Source: Prevotellaceae bacterium (GTDB lineage: Bacteria; Bacteroidota; Bacteroidia; Bacteroidales; UBA932). Taken from it: a stretch of 52,071 nucleotides of DNA. The position numbers were made by a program, and so were the translations under genes. A model generated the notes under the pieces. That model was given only the letters and a program-made list of their open reading frames with translations, was not told the DNA's origin and ran no database searches. Of this stretch, positions 1 to 8,612 are shown one piece after another; position 1 is the stretch's first letter, and every line of letters begins with the position of its first letter. The DNA lies in contig JAISBU010000028.1 in NCBI GenBank assembly GCA_031266015.1, positions 1 through 52,071 on the forward strand, read 5' to 3'.

Positions 1-43
1 ATTGATTCAACAAAATAACGGTTCAACAATCCCAACACACTTG

Positions 44-51
44 CAAATATA
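44..51 (-). promoter_or_regulatory. Candidate -7 promoter element pointing out of the window
   Basis: Read on the minus strand this is TATATTTG, a full match to the Bacteroidota -7 word TAnnTTTG. Transcription would run leftwards off the window edge, towards a gene I cannot see. It sits in a roughly 60-bp segment that has a near copy at about 15628-15690. No clear -33 element is visible at the right spacing. Confidence 0.4.
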
Positions 52-159
52 GCAAATTTTTTGTTTATGTACTACTTGCTGTCATAAAAGTAACGGGAAA
101 CAGGAAAATTTATTGTGCAACGAACCTTTCCATTGCAGCTACTTTTGCAATGGCGTTAT

Positions 160-927
160 CTAGTATACGGGAATGTTCTGCTTAAACATATCGGAGATGA
201 TGCCTTCCATAGAGTAAAACCCTGTGGGCTTATCGTATAGCCATTTTGCTGCAAAAAGCGCACCTTGCCCAAAAGCCGCACGGTTGATGCTTTCATGTAC
301 AAGGCGAATGGTTTGGTTGGGCAGTCCGAAAATTATCTCATGTTTGCCCACAATTCCACCAACCCTCACAGAGTTTACGTGTTTGGTGTTTTCTAGCCCC
401 AGTATGTTGGCTATTTTCAGCGCAGTGCCGGAAATACCTTTTTTATCTCGAAAATGTTCTTCTATGATTTCTATATCGGCTTTGGGAGCTATGCTTTGTA
501 GTACCTGGGAGGCTACCAGTAAAAAGTTTATGCCCAGCGTGATATTCGGAGAGTACAGCACCGCACTGTGCTTTGAGTATTCTTTAAGTACCTCAATAGC
601 AACTACATCCAACTTAGAAATGGCGGAAATTATTTTGATGCCCAATTTTGGAGCGGCAGCATACTCCTTATAGCTGGAGGCAATGGAGAAGTCAATTATA
701 AAGTCTACCGGATGGTTCTTGAAAAAATCCTCGCTAATTTGGTCGGCAGAAAAAAATGGGGTGGAGTCAAATTCAAAACCAAGGAGTCGGCTGGCGTACT
801 TGTGATTGGAGGTCTTGGTTTTGCGCACAACCCATGCAAAATCAACCTGCTTGTCCTGCATTATTTCTTGTGCAACAACTTTCCCGGTTTTACCAAAGCC
901 AAACAATCCTACTTTAATCTTATCCAT
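160..927 (-). CDS. dapB: 4-hydroxy-tetrahydrodipicolinate reductase family protein (DapB-like)
   Basis: DapB reduces 4-hydroxy-tetrahydrodipicolinate with NAD(P)H in the cytoplasm, a step of lysine and diaminopimelate synthesis. A dinucleotide-binding GFGKTGKVV lies near the N-terminus. The substrate-site segment reads EEHFRDKKGISGTAL (about residues 156-170), followed by VGGIVGKHEIIFG, which matches the conserved late DapB motif. The catalytic His (158) and Lys (162) are kept. The second His of the usual HH pair is Phe, and the usual D-A-P before SGTA is G-I. I chose the ATG at 927 (255 aa) because MDKIKV starts directly at the first beta strand; an ATG 8 codons upstream is also possible. 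asd, an earlier enzyme of the pathway, lies 4 kb away. Family membership is firm, but exact substrate is less so because of the altered motif. Confidence 0.8.
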   Translation of the reverse strand: MDKIKVGLFGFGKTGKVVAQEIMQDKQVDFAWVVRKTKTSNHKYASRLLGFEFDSTPFFSADQISEDFFKNHPVDFIIDFSIASSYKEYAAAPKLGIKIISAISKLDVVAIEVLKEYSKHSAVLYSPNITLGINFLLVASQVLQSIAPKADIEIIEEHFRDKKGISGTALKIANILGLENTKHVNSVRVGGIVGKHEIIFGLPNQTIRLVHESINRAAFGQGALFAAKWLYDKPTGFYSMEGIISDMFKQNIPVY

Positions 928-1061
928 AACATCTTTTACTTTTGAGCGCATCTTTACAAAGGTAAGGAAATGGATGTAAAAACCTAATTTTTTTAATAAA
1001 AATCAATTTTTTAGGTAAAACATTACTAAAATGCCCTCGAAATTTAGCTTATGGAGCTATG

Positions 1062-1090
1062 TGCTTTGACAAGCTGAGCTTGTCGAAGCA
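1062..1090. repeat. REP-like palindrome
   Basis: A 14-bp stem with one wobble pair and a 1-nt apparent loop lies between dapB and recF, built around GACAAGCTGAGCTTGTC. The same words (TTCGACAAG, CTGAGC, TGTCGAAGCAT) recur in other intergenic regions of the window, near 15842, 47533 and 51244. It reads as a dispersed intergenic repeat rather than a terminator, as no T-run follows it. Confidence 0.6.
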
Positions 1091-1203
1091 TTTCCAACAA
1101 GTTCACACGTCATCGGCAATTTTTTGAGCGCAATCACACCTCAATTAGCACCTCGCAATTTTTTCGTAACTTTATAGGTTAACAGCTTTAAGAACTTTTT
1201 TGC

Positions 1204-2292
1204 ATGCAGCTAAAGCATTTGTCGGTAGTAAGCTTTAAGAATATTCGTCAGCTGGAGCTGGAGCCCGCGGCCAAGCTAACCTGCTTAGTGGGTAGTAACG
1301 GCGAGGGAAAGACCAATTTGCTCGATGCTATCTACCTTCTCTCCATGTGTAAAAGCAGCGTAGGGCTTACCGACAGGCAGTGTATTTACCATGGCGAGGG
1401 CTTCTTTTTGCTTAAAGGTTCGTACGATGTGCTTGGAAAAGAGGAGGTTGTCTCCTGTGGCGCGGCTAAGGCCGATGGAAAGGTAATGAAGCGTAACGGC
1501 AAGGCTTATGAAAAGTTTGCCGATCATATCGGTCTGCTGCCTTTGGTAATGATCTCACCTGCAGATAGCGCGCTTATCAGCGATTCCGGCGAGGAGCGCA
1601 GGCGGTACCTTAACCGTATTCTTTCGCAGCTGGATCGTGGTTATTTGCATGCCATAACTCGCTACAATGCTCTTTTGCAGCAGCGCAACAAGGCGTTGAA
1701 AGCTAATAGCAGCTACGATCTTATAGAGGTGCTTGATATGCAGCTGACCGAATGTGCACGTCAGGTATATGATTCTCGTTTACAGCTGGTTGCTCAAATA
1801 CAGGAGCGATTTCAAAAGTACTACAGCCTCATCTCGGAGGATAAAGAGCAGGTCAGCATTGGATACGATTCAGACTTGGAGCAGGGCGATTTTGTGGAGC
1901 TGCTGAAGCAGAGCTATGACAAAGATCGGGCGCTGCAGTACACATCTCGTGGAGTTCATCGTGACAACTTGAAGATGAAAATAGGGGATTATCCCATAAG
2001 GAAAATAGGTTCACAAGGACAGCAGAAAACCATGCTACTTGCGCTGAAGCTGGCGCAGGTAGACTTGCTCAAGCAGCGCATGGGCATTGCTCCCATACTG
2101 CTGTTGGATGATATTTTTGACAAGCTGGATCTGCAACGGGTTCAGAATTTGATTCACCTAGTTTCGGTCGGAAATTTCGGACAGATATTCTTAACCGATA
2201 GCAATAAGGTTCGTGTAGATACCTTGCTGCAGGAAGTAAGCTACGAGTACAAATTGTTTGAGGTAAAAGGCGGAGAGTTTGCTCAACTATAA
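1204..2292 (+). CDS. recF: DNA replication and repair protein RecF
   Basis: RecF is an SMC-like ABC ATPase that binds gapped DNA and, with RecO and RecR, helps load RecA in the cytoplasm. The 362-aa length is normal. The N-terminus MQLKHLSVVSFKNIR is typical, the Walker A is GSNGEGKT at residues 30-37, and a Walker B/D-loop segment ILLLDDIFDKLD lies near 298-309. The arrangement GSQGQQKT before it is the RecF signature. The stop codon overlaps the start of the next gene (TAATG), so the two are probably translated together. Assignment is firm. Confidence 0.96.
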   Translation: MQLKHLSVVSFKNIRQLELEPAAKLTCLVGSNGEGKTNLLDAIYLLSMCKSSVGLTDRQCIYHGEGFFLLKGSYDVLGKEEVVSCGAAKADGKVMKRNGKAYEKFADHIGLLPLVMISPADSALISDSGEERRRYLNRILSQLDRGYLHAITRYNALLQQRNKALKANSSYDLIEVLDMQLTECARQVYDSRLQLVAQIQERFQKYYSLISEDKEQVSIGYDSDLEQGDFVELLKQSYDKDRALQYTSRGVHRDNLKMKIGDYPIRKIGSQGQQKTMLLALKLAQVDLLKQRMGIAPILLLDDIFDKLDLQRVQNLIHLVSVGNFGQIFLTDSNKVRVDTLLQEVSYEYKLFEVKGGEFAQL

Positions 2293-2606
2293 TGAAAAAG
2301 CACCAGTCGGCCATACGATACACGCAAGCCATGACCGTGGGGGAGCTGCTCAAAAGAGTAATAGCACAACCTTCCCGTGAAAACTCATTGCTGCAGCGCA
2401 CCTACGCGCTCAGCTTATGGTGCGAGGTAGCGGGAAAAACTATTGCGAAGTGTACACGTGGTATTTTTATCAAAGACAAAAAGTTGTACGTTGAATTAAG
2501 CTCCTCTGTGGCACGCAATGAGCTGTTTATGCTGCGTAGCGATTTAATTCACAGAATAAATGAGAAGGCGGGAAAGATCTTAATTAAAGATCTGATATTG
2601 AGATAG
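2292..2606 (+). CDS. DUF721 (DciA-like) protein
   Basis: This 104-aa protein has the DUF721 layout: an N-terminal helical part, then LSLWCEVAGKTIAKCTRGIFIKD and a C-terminal KH-like fold ending in the ELFMLRSDLIHRINEKAG region. DUF721 includes DciA, which interacts with the replicative helicase in many bacteria. Its position directly after recF, overlapping by one base, is common in Bacteroidota and supports a DNA-replication role. The exact function of the short Bacteroidota form is inference. Confidence 0.85.
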   Translation: MKKHQSAIRYTQAMTVGELLKRVIAQPSRENSLLQRTYALSLWCEVAGKTIAKCTRGIFIKDKKLYVELSSSVARNELFMLRSDLIHRINEKAGKILIKDLILR

Positions 2607-2612
2607 TTAATA

Positions 2613-4916
2613 ATGAATAAGGAGCAGTGGATAATGAACAATTGTGGCGCTACGGCTAGCCGTTGTGGTTTTCAATGGTCAACAATCCATAGTCCATTAT
2701 CCATTATACTTGTTGTACTTTTTCTTTTGCTGTCGGCCTTTACTTCGGCGCAGCAGCGTGATACCACCGTAGATAGAGTGGAAGAAATAGGTACGGTAAC
2801 TATAGTTGAGAAAAGACAACCTCTACGAGGCGCCATTGAGCTTATAGATGTAAAAATGTTGGATAAAATATCCGGCGCTTCCGCCAATTTCGAAAATGTG
2901 CTAAAAGTATTGCCCGGCGTACAATCCAGCAATGAGCTCAGCTCCCAATACTCCGTGCGGGGCGGCAGCTTCGATGAGAACCTCGTGTACGTAAACGGTG
3001 TCGAAATCTTTCGTCCCATGCTCACCAGAACCGGACAGCAGGAAGGTTTGAGCTTCATAAATCTTAGTCTGGTTTCCTTCATTGAGTTTTCTACAGGAGG
3101 CTTTGCTGCCGAGTTCGGCGATAAAATGTCCAGCGTGCTCAACGTTGACTATCGTAAGCCAACGCAATTTGGCGGAACGGTCGAAGCGAGTCTTTTAGGC
3201 GCCTCCGCGTCCTTGGATTTTGCCAGCAAAACGGGAGCCTTTAGCGGAGTTGTGGGGTTGCGCTACAAGCGTGCGGCCTACATGCTTTCAACCCTTGAAA
3301 CCAAAGGCGAGTATAATCCAACTTACTCCGATATTCAAGCTTCATTTGGCTACGATTTTTCCAGTAGATTTTCGGTACGATTTTTAGGAACCTATGCTTT
3401 CAACCGTTACGAGTTAGCGCCAACCAACCGTAAAACCAGCTTCGGTACCATGAACAACGCGACCGATTTCACGATGTACTACGAGGGCAGCGAGCTTGAC
3501 AGCTACCGGAATGCGTTGGCGGCGCTTACGGCAAAACATCGTGCAAATGAAGACCTGATGCTGGAGCTGACGGCCTCGGTAGTAGGCTTAGCTGAAAAAG
3601 AAACCTACGATATTTTGGCAGAATATTTCTTGTCGGAAACGGAACCTAGCAGCGCGAGTTCAGCTGACGATAATCTTGACGTAGGGGATTCACGCAATCA
3701 CGCCCGCAACTACACCAATACCGCTGTTTACAGCCTGGCGCATAACGGGAGCTGGATGCATAACGGCGGTATGCTTAAGTGGGGGGCAAAAGCCGATTTT
3801 TACACCGTAAATGATGATGTGAGCCAATGGCAAAAGATAGATTCTGCCGGCTACGTAATTCCCCGCAAACCAGACGGTAGCCTGGCCATGAGCTACGCTA
3901 TTTATCAGGAAAATAAGGTGCGGAATAGCATTTACAGCGTATTTTTGCAGGAAACCTATAATTTACATTTTGCCAACAGCTCCCAGCTACGCCTTACCGC
4001 AGGTTTGCGGGGAAATTATGATGTGCTGAGTGAAGAGCTGCTGATTTCGCCTCGCGTTCAGGCAGTTTTTTATCCTAGGAGCAGTAAGAATTTACAGCTG
4101 TATGCTGCTACCGGAGCTTATGCGCAGCCTGCGTTCTTTAAGGAAATGAAGAATGCAAGTGCGGTTGTAAATAAGAGCGTTAAGGCGCAAAAGTCTTGGC
4201 ATGTAGTGGCGGGAACATCGGCTATTTTTTCGTTTAAAAATACGCCCTGTAAGTTTACCTCGGAGTTGTACTACAAAAAAATGTGGGACTTGATTCCTTA
4301 TACGCAAGACAACGTGAATATCGTGTATACCGGACTTAACATGGCAAGCGGTTATGCAGTGGGAGCAGATTTCAAGTTGAATGCAGAGCTTGTCAAAGGC
4401 GCAGATTCATGGGTTAGCCTCTCACTCATGCAAGCCCGCCAGGATATTGAGGATGACAGTTACGTAAGTTCAAACGGACAAGCGGTGAATCCCGGCTATT
4501 TACCAACGCCGAACGACCAGCTGTTTAACCTGTCGGTTTTGCTGCAAGATCAGGTGCTGAGCTATCCACGCTGGCGTGCGTGCCTGGTGGTAAATTATGG
4601 CGCTCCGCTGCCTGCCTTTGCTCCCCTGGCCGGGCGTGATGATGTGTACTTCCGTATGCCTGCCTACAAGAGGGTAGACCTGGGCACGACCTATGTGGTA
4701 CATGATAAGCTGCAGCCGGAGCTGTGCAGCAAAACATTACGCTTCCTGCAAACCTGTACGGTTTCAGTTGAGCTGCTCAATCTTTTTAATATGGCTAACG
4801 TATCGTCGTACCTGTGGGTAAATGCGGTTACCTCCGGCGCTCAAAATGCTCTGGTGGCTGTGCCGAATTACCTGACTCCCTTTAGGGTAAATGTAAAGTT
4901 GGCCGTAACATTCTAG
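2613..4916 (+). CDS. TonB-dependent outer-membrane receptor
   Basis: A 767-aa receptor for uptake of an unknown ligand across the outer membrane. It has a hydrophobic secretion signal (about residues 31-47, ending SAFTSAQ), a TonB-box-like stretch near IGTVTIVEK, a plug domain with SQYSVRGGSFDENLVYVNG, and a long beta-barrel ending in an aromatic residue (LAVTF). It lacks the N-terminal carboxypeptidase-like domain common in this phylum, and no SusD or lipoprotein partner is adjacent. The first 30 codons are odd for a signal peptide: the DNA at 2613-2700 is made of the TGGATAATGGA-type words seen in intergenic repeats. The true start may be the second ATG at 2634 or a non-ATG codon further in. 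Confidence 0.88.
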   Translation: MNKEQWIMNNCGATASRCGFQWSTIHSPLSIILVVLFLLLSAFTSAQQRDTTVDRVEEIGTVTIVEKRQPLRGAIELIDVKMLDKISGASANFENVLKVLPGVQSSNELSSQYSVRGGSFDENLVYVNGVEIFRPMLTRTGQQEGLSFINLSLVSFIEFSTGGFAAEFGDKMSSVLNVDYRKPTQFGGTVEASLLGASASLDFASKTGAFSGVVGLRYKRAAYMLSTLETKGEYNPTYSDIQASFGYDFSSRFSVRFLGTYAFNRYELAPTNRKTSFGTMNNATDFTMYYEGSELDSYRNALAALTAKHRANEDLMLELTASVVGLAEKETYDILAEYFLSETEPSSASSADDNLDVGDSRNHARNYTNTAVYSLAHNGSWMHNGGMLKWGAKADFYTVNDDVSQWQKIDSAGYVIPRKPDGSLAMSYAIYQENKVRNSIYSVFLQETYNLHFANSSQLRLTAGLRGNYDVLSEELLISPRVQAVFYPRSSKNLQLYAATGAYAQPAFFKEMKNASAVVNKSVKAQKSWHVVAGTSAIFSFKNTPCKFTSELYYKKMWDLIPYTQDNVNIVYTGLNMASGYAVGADFKLNAELVKGADSWVSLSLMQARQDIEDDSYVSSNGQAVNPGYLPTPNDQLFNLSVLLQDQVLSYPRWRACLVVNYGAPLPAFAPLAGRDDVYFRMPAYKRVDLGTTYVVHDKLQPELCSKTLRFLQTCTVSVELLNLFNMANVSSYLWVNAVTSGAQNALVAVPNYLTPFRVNVKLAVTF

Positions 4917-4987
4917 CGAACAATTCTCGCCATTGCAAGTTTTACCATTTACCAGTGCGCACGCACCGATAAATTGTAAACCGTCAA

Positions 4988-5021
4988 TTGTTAAATCGTC
5001 AGCAGTTTTTTATTAACTTTG
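4988..5021 (+). promoter_or_regulatory. Candidate promoter for the 5048 barrel gene
   Basis: A TTG at 4988-4990 is followed 23 nt later by TAACTTTG at 5014-5021, a full match to the Bacteroidota -7 consensus TAnnTTTG. Transcription would begin about 20 nt before the ATG at 5048. The preceding 4940-5000 contains the AT-rich dispersed words ATTTACCA and AAATTGTAAA. Confidence 0.55.
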
Positions 5022-5047
5022 TTCGTTTCTATTCATTGATTTGCTGA

Positions 5048-5680
5048 ATGCGCTACGCCTGCAAAATATTTTTTGCGCTTTTGCCTTGTACATTTATGGT
5101 TCAAACTGCGCGTGCGGTTAAGATGACTCAGTATGAGCTTGCGCCCGTAGCAGGCCTGGGGCTTACTTTTCCGAACTATCTTGCCGAGGGAACGTATGTA
5201 GAGTTCGAGAAAAACCTGAGCTACCACGCAGGGGCGGTGTTTACCTATAACTTCCCAATGCACACCATTACGCAACTTGGCGCGCGTGCAGGGCTTATGT
5301 TTTTAAATGAAAAAATGGCCTCTAAGCACTTTGAGGAAACCTACCAGTTTCAATATTTAAGCCTCCCGATTTTATTCAAGGTGAAGCCTGAAGGAACGCT
5401 GTCCCTCTATGGAGGAATAAAGTGGGATGTGCTTCTGCGGGCAACAGAAGCCATTGAGAACGAGGATAAGATGGCGCAGTTTGCTACCCATATTTTCAAC
5501 TTTAGCGTTGGCGCCGAAATAAATATTACGGACGAGTTCTTCGTATACGGCAGTTACAATATGGAAATTAACGATATGGTAAATAAAACGTACCGCACCG
5601 GTGAGGGTCGTATATCTTTCAAGCGCAGCTCTGTACAAATAGGCGTGGGGTACCTTATTTACAGTAGGAGAATGAGGTAA
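5048..5680 (+). CDS. Small outer-membrane beta-barrel protein (PorT-like fold)
   Basis: A 210-aa protein with a short signal sequence (cleavage probably after TARA) and alternating beta strands, such as YHAGAVFTYNF, LGARAGLMFLN, LSLYGGIKWDVLL and FSVGAEINITDEFFVYGSYNME, ending in a strand with an aromatic signature (IGVGYLIY). This matches the 8-stranded outer-membrane barrel family typical of Bacteroidota (OMP_b-brl type). No ligand or function can be read from it. It has its own promoter and is convergent with asd. Confidence 0.7.
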   Translation: MRYACKIFFALLPCTFMVQTARAVKMTQYELAPVAGLGLTFPNYLAEGTYVEFEKNLSYHAGAVFTYNFPMHTITQLGARAGLMFLNEKMASKHFEETYQFQYLSLPILFKVKPEGTLSLYGGIKWDVLLRATEAIENEDKMAQFATHIFNFSVGAEINITDEFFVYGSYNMEINDMVNKTYRTGEGRISFKRSSVQIGVGYLIYSRRMR

Positions 5681-5738
5681 GCGCTACTTACGATTTACAA
5701 TTTATCCGTGGGTGGGGGTTGTGCACCTCACAGGCGTG

Positions 5739-5759
5739 CATCTGTTGATACAGCAGATG
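5739..5759. terminator. Hairpin between convergent genes
   Basis: CATCTGTTG and CAGCAGATG form a 9-bp stem with one wobble pair and a 3-nt loop, in the 87-bp gap between the convergent barrel gene and asd. There is no clear T-run on either side, so a terminator role is only suggested by position. Confidence 0.3.
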
Positions 5760-5767
5760 GTTTGGGG

Positions 5768-6775
5768 TTACAGCAGTTTATTCTCAATGAGGTATTCTGC
5801 AATCTGCACGGCGTTTAGCGCTGCTCCCTTGCGAATTTGGTCGCCAACCAGCCACATGACCATGCCGTTGGGGCTGGTCAAATCCTTGCGAATACGGCCA
5901 ACGTAGACGTCATCGTTGTTGGCAACAAATAGCGGCATGGGGTACTTGCCATCCAGAGGCTCGTCTACCAAGGTAACTCCATGAGCGTTGCTGAGGGTAG
6001 CGCGAACTTCTTTTACGGTAAGGGGCTTTTCTGTTTCTATCCACAGCGCCTCACTATGTGCCCGCATGGCGGGAACCCGTACGCAGGTGGCGCTCACTTC
6101 AACGTCGCTGTGCATGATTTTACGGGTCTCGTTGTACATCTTGAGCTCCTCCTTAGTGTAGTCGTCATCGGCAAACACATCGATTTGAGGAATAAGGTTG
6201 AAAGCCAGCTGATACTTAAATTTTTCGATGGTGGGCTGATCGCCTGCCAACACCTGGCGCAGCTGCATTTCCAACTCTGCCATGGCGGCTGCGCCTGCAC
6301 CGCTGGCGCTTTGGTAGGTGGCCACGTGTACTTTCTTAATGTGCGAGAGCTGCTCAACGGCGTTAAGGGCAACTACCATGATAATGGTGGTACAGTTAGG
6401 GTTGGCAATAATGTTGCGGGGACGGTTTTTGCAGTCCCCGGCATTCACCTCAGGAACAATCAACGGCACATCTTTATCCATGCGGAAAGCGCTGGAGTTA
6501 TCAATCATCACTGCGCCATGCTTTGTGATGGTTTCAGCAAATTCCTTTGAAATGCTGCCGCCTGCAGAGGTCAGCGCAATGTCGATATCTTTAAAGTCAT
6601 CGTTGTGCCGGAGCTCTTTTACAACAATATCCTTTCCTTTAAACTTGTAGGTAGAACCGGCGCTACGGGCAGACCCAAACAGCGCCAGCTCGTCCACCGG
6701 AAGGTCACGCTGCTCAAGCAGTTTCAAAAATTCTTGTCCTACGGCACCGCTGGCGCCCACAACTGCGACTTTCAT
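5768..6775 (-). CDS. asd: Aspartate-semialdehyde dehydrogenase
   Basis: Asd converts aspartyl phosphate to aspartate semialdehyde with NADPH, the branch point to lysine/DAP, threonine and methionine. The start at 6775 gives 335 aa beginning [16 protein letters not shown], the NADP-binding loop; the 10 codons upstream in frame are not typical. The catalytic Cys is in NPNCTT, the Gln in YQSASGAG, and the substrate Arg and base His in [11 protein letters not shown]. All four key positions are present. A good promoter lies just upstream. Confidence 0.96.
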   Translation of the reverse strand: MKVAVVGASGAVGQEFLKLLEQRDLPVDELALFGSARSAGSTYKFKGKDIVVKELRHNDDFKDIDIALTSAGGSISKEFAETITKHGAVMIDNSSAFRMDKDVPLIVPEVNAGDCKNRPRNIIANPNCTTIIMVVALNAVEQLSHIKKVHVATYQSASGAGAAAMAELEMQLRQVLAGDQPTIEKFKYQLAFNLIPQIDVFADDDYTKEELKMYNETRKIMHSDVEVSATCVRVPAMRAHSEALWIETEKPLTVKEVRATLSNAHGVTLVDEPLDGKYPMPLFVANNDDVYVGRIRKDLTSPNGMVMWLVGDQIRKGAALNAVQIAEYLIENKLL

Positions 6776-6802
6776 GGCGTGTGATTTTATTCGTTTATGG
6801 TG

Positions 6803-6831
6803 CAAAAGTAGTTAATTACAGCACATGTCAA
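6803..6831 (-). promoter_or_regulatory. Promoter for asd
   Basis: On the minus strand TTG (6829-6831) and TACTTTTG (6803-6810) are separated by 18 nt. The second is a full match to TAnnTTTG. Transcription would begin about 20-25 nt upstream of the asd ATG at 6775, which also supports the shorter start. Confidence 0.65.
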
Positions 6832-6847
6832 CTCTCTCCTTGGACAA

Positions 6848-6888
6848 AAAAAGTGAGGGTAAGCCTTCCGGACTTACCCTCACTTTTT
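6848..6888 (-). terminator. Rho-independent terminator of the pectin operon
   Basis: A perfect 16-bp stem (AAAAAGTGAGGGTAAG paired with CTTACCCTCACTTTTT) with a 9-nt loop lies 38 bp after the GH28 stop. It has T-runs on both strands, so it could act in both directions, but the gene ending towards it is GH28 on the minus strand. Confidence 0.85.
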
Positions 6889-6926
6889 ATAACTTTCTCT
6901 AATACAGCACTTTACGAAAGCGTGCG

Positions 6927-8498
6927 CTACTTGATTTCTTTCCCGTCCAGCGTTACGTTCTTGGCGTTACGCACCGTAATGGGCTGGCCTTCTTCTACGG
7001 TAATCGCTATATTCTTCAACTCAACGTTGGTAGACTCCGAAATCTGTACGCCACGCTTTGCGGTCATAATCACATTCTCTACGGTTACGTTTTGTACGTT
7101 CATTTCCGGAAGACCGTTGAAAAACATAGCCCTTTCAGCGCCTTTACACACGATGTTTTTGATAAAGATGTTGCGGAACTGAGGGGTTGTCTCATCCACT
7201 TTTACGGCGGTTGCCGAAGCCGACTTGCCTTCATCTTCACGCGCCTCAATGGCGGATTTGCCGCCGTAGAATAAGTCAAAAAGAAGTGGCTCGGTCGGAA
7301 TGTCCATCATGTTGATGTTCTCAATCCAAATATTCTCCACTATACCACCACGACCACGCGTACTCTTAAACCTAAGTCCCACGTCGGTTCCCAGGAAGGT
7401 GCAGTTGGCTACCTTTATGTTCTTTACGCCACCGCTCATCTCGCTGCCTACCACAAAACCGCCGTGGCCGTGGTATACAACGCACTTGTCTACAATCAGA
7501 TTTTCGGTAGGGATACCACGCTTGCGGCCTTCCTCATTTTTACCCGACTTTATACAAATAGCATCATCACCCACATCGAAGCTGCTGTTGTACACCACTA
7601 TGTTCTTACAGCTCTCAATGTCAATGCCATCGCCATTTTGTGAGTACCAGGGGTTGCGCACAATGAGGTTGTTTACGATCAGGTTTTCGCACATCAGCGG
7701 GTGAATGTTCCATGCCGGAGAGTTCTGTAAGGTAACGCCCTCAAGCAGGATATTTTTGCAGCTTACGAGGCTTACCATTACTGGGCGCAGATAATCTTTG
7801 ATGGCCTCAAACTCTTCCTTTGTTTTTACGGCAGGTACGTTTTGGTCTACCACGTTGAGGCTACCGCGCAAGGCGCTTTCTGATGGCCACCAGGTATCTT
7901 TCTTTTCGTTCAGTATACCGCCGGAAGCAACCAGCTCCTTCCATTGAGATGGCGTCAGCTTATCCTTTTTCACAGGGCGCCAGGCTTCGCCGCTACCATC
8001 GATAATACCGTTTCCGGTAATAGCGATGTTGGTTAAATCCTTACCCGAAATAGGAGATTGGCAGCGGTAGGTGTCCAAACCTTCAAATGAAGTTGCAACA
8101 ACAGGGTAGAGGTCGAATTTGTTGCTGAACAAAATAATCGCACCTTGCTCCAAATGGAGGTTAATGTTGCTCTGCAAAACGATTGGTCCGGTGAGCCAAA
8201 GTCCTTGAGGGACCACAACTTTTCCTCCGCCATTTTTTGCAATGGCGTCAATGGTTTTTGAAAAAGCATCGGTGTTTAGCGTAACACCGTCGGCCTTAGC
8301 GCCAAAATCAGCAATACTTGCGCTGTTGTTGGCAAAGGTTGGCTGCTGCACCTTATCCATTTTGAAGGGCAGGTTCTTGTAGATATCGTCCGGAATAGCT
8401 TGTGCAAAAGCGTTTTTGCCAAACCAAAAAGCGGCAGCCAGCAGCAGAACCTTTGCTCCTGCTCCCATAGCCGCGAGGGTAAAAATGTTTTTACGCAT
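6927..8498 (-). CDS. Glycoside hydrolase family 28 (polygalacturonase-like), secreted
   Basis: GH28 enzymes hydrolyse galacturonic-acid linkages in pectin by inversion on a right-handed beta-helix. This 523-aa protein has a signal peptide (to about residue 33, ending NAFAQ), then IADFGAKADGVTLNTDAF, the usual N-terminal opening of the fold. The four catalytic motifs are present in order: NGDGID near 286, GDDAICIKSG near 308, GHGG near 341 and RFKS near 372. Many short beta-helix turns with NIVV/NITI-type ladders fill the rest. It is the second gene of an operon with the GH105 gene 114 bp upstream, so it probably acts on oligosaccharides of rhamnogalacturonan or homogalacturonan. The exact linkage cannot be read. 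Confidence 0.92.
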   Translation of the reverse strand: MRKNIFTLAAMGAGAKVLLLAAAFWFGKNAFAQAIPDDIYKNLPFKMDKVQQPTFANNSASIADFGAKADGVTLNTDAFSKTIDAIAKNGGGKVVVPQGLWLTGPIVLQSNINLHLEQGAIILFSNKFDLYPVVATSFEGLDTYRCQSPISGKDLTNIAITGNGIIDGSGEAWRPVKKDKLTPSQWKELVASGGILNEKKDTWWPSESALRGSLNVVDQNVPAVKTKEEFEAIKDYLRPVMVSLVSCKNILLEGVTLQNSPAWNIHPLMCENLIVNNLIVRNPWYSQNGDGIDIESCKNIVVYNSSFDVGDDAICIKSGKNEEGRKRGIPTENLIVDKCVVYHGHGGFVVGSEMSGGVKNIKVANCTFLGTDVGLRFKSTRGRGGIVENIWIENINMMDIPTEPLLFDLFYGGKSAIEAREDEGKSASATAVKVDETTPQFRNIFIKNIVCKGAERAMFFNGLPEMNVQNVTVENVIMTAKRGVQISESTNVELKNIAITVEEGQPITVRNAKNVTLDGKEIK

Positions 8499-8612
8499 GG
8501 TAGTTTTGTTAAAGTTGTTATTTAAATTAATCTTTTTTTGATTTGCGATGCCCGACTTGCGGCTTACGAAAATCTTGTCTCTTGTCTCATATCGATTACC
8601 ACATGTTGAGTG

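Noticed and set aside
5981..6550. 189-codon open frame on the plus strand opposite asd
   Set aside because: It lies fully inside asd on the other strand. asd has every catalytic motif, and this frame has no recognisable protein features.
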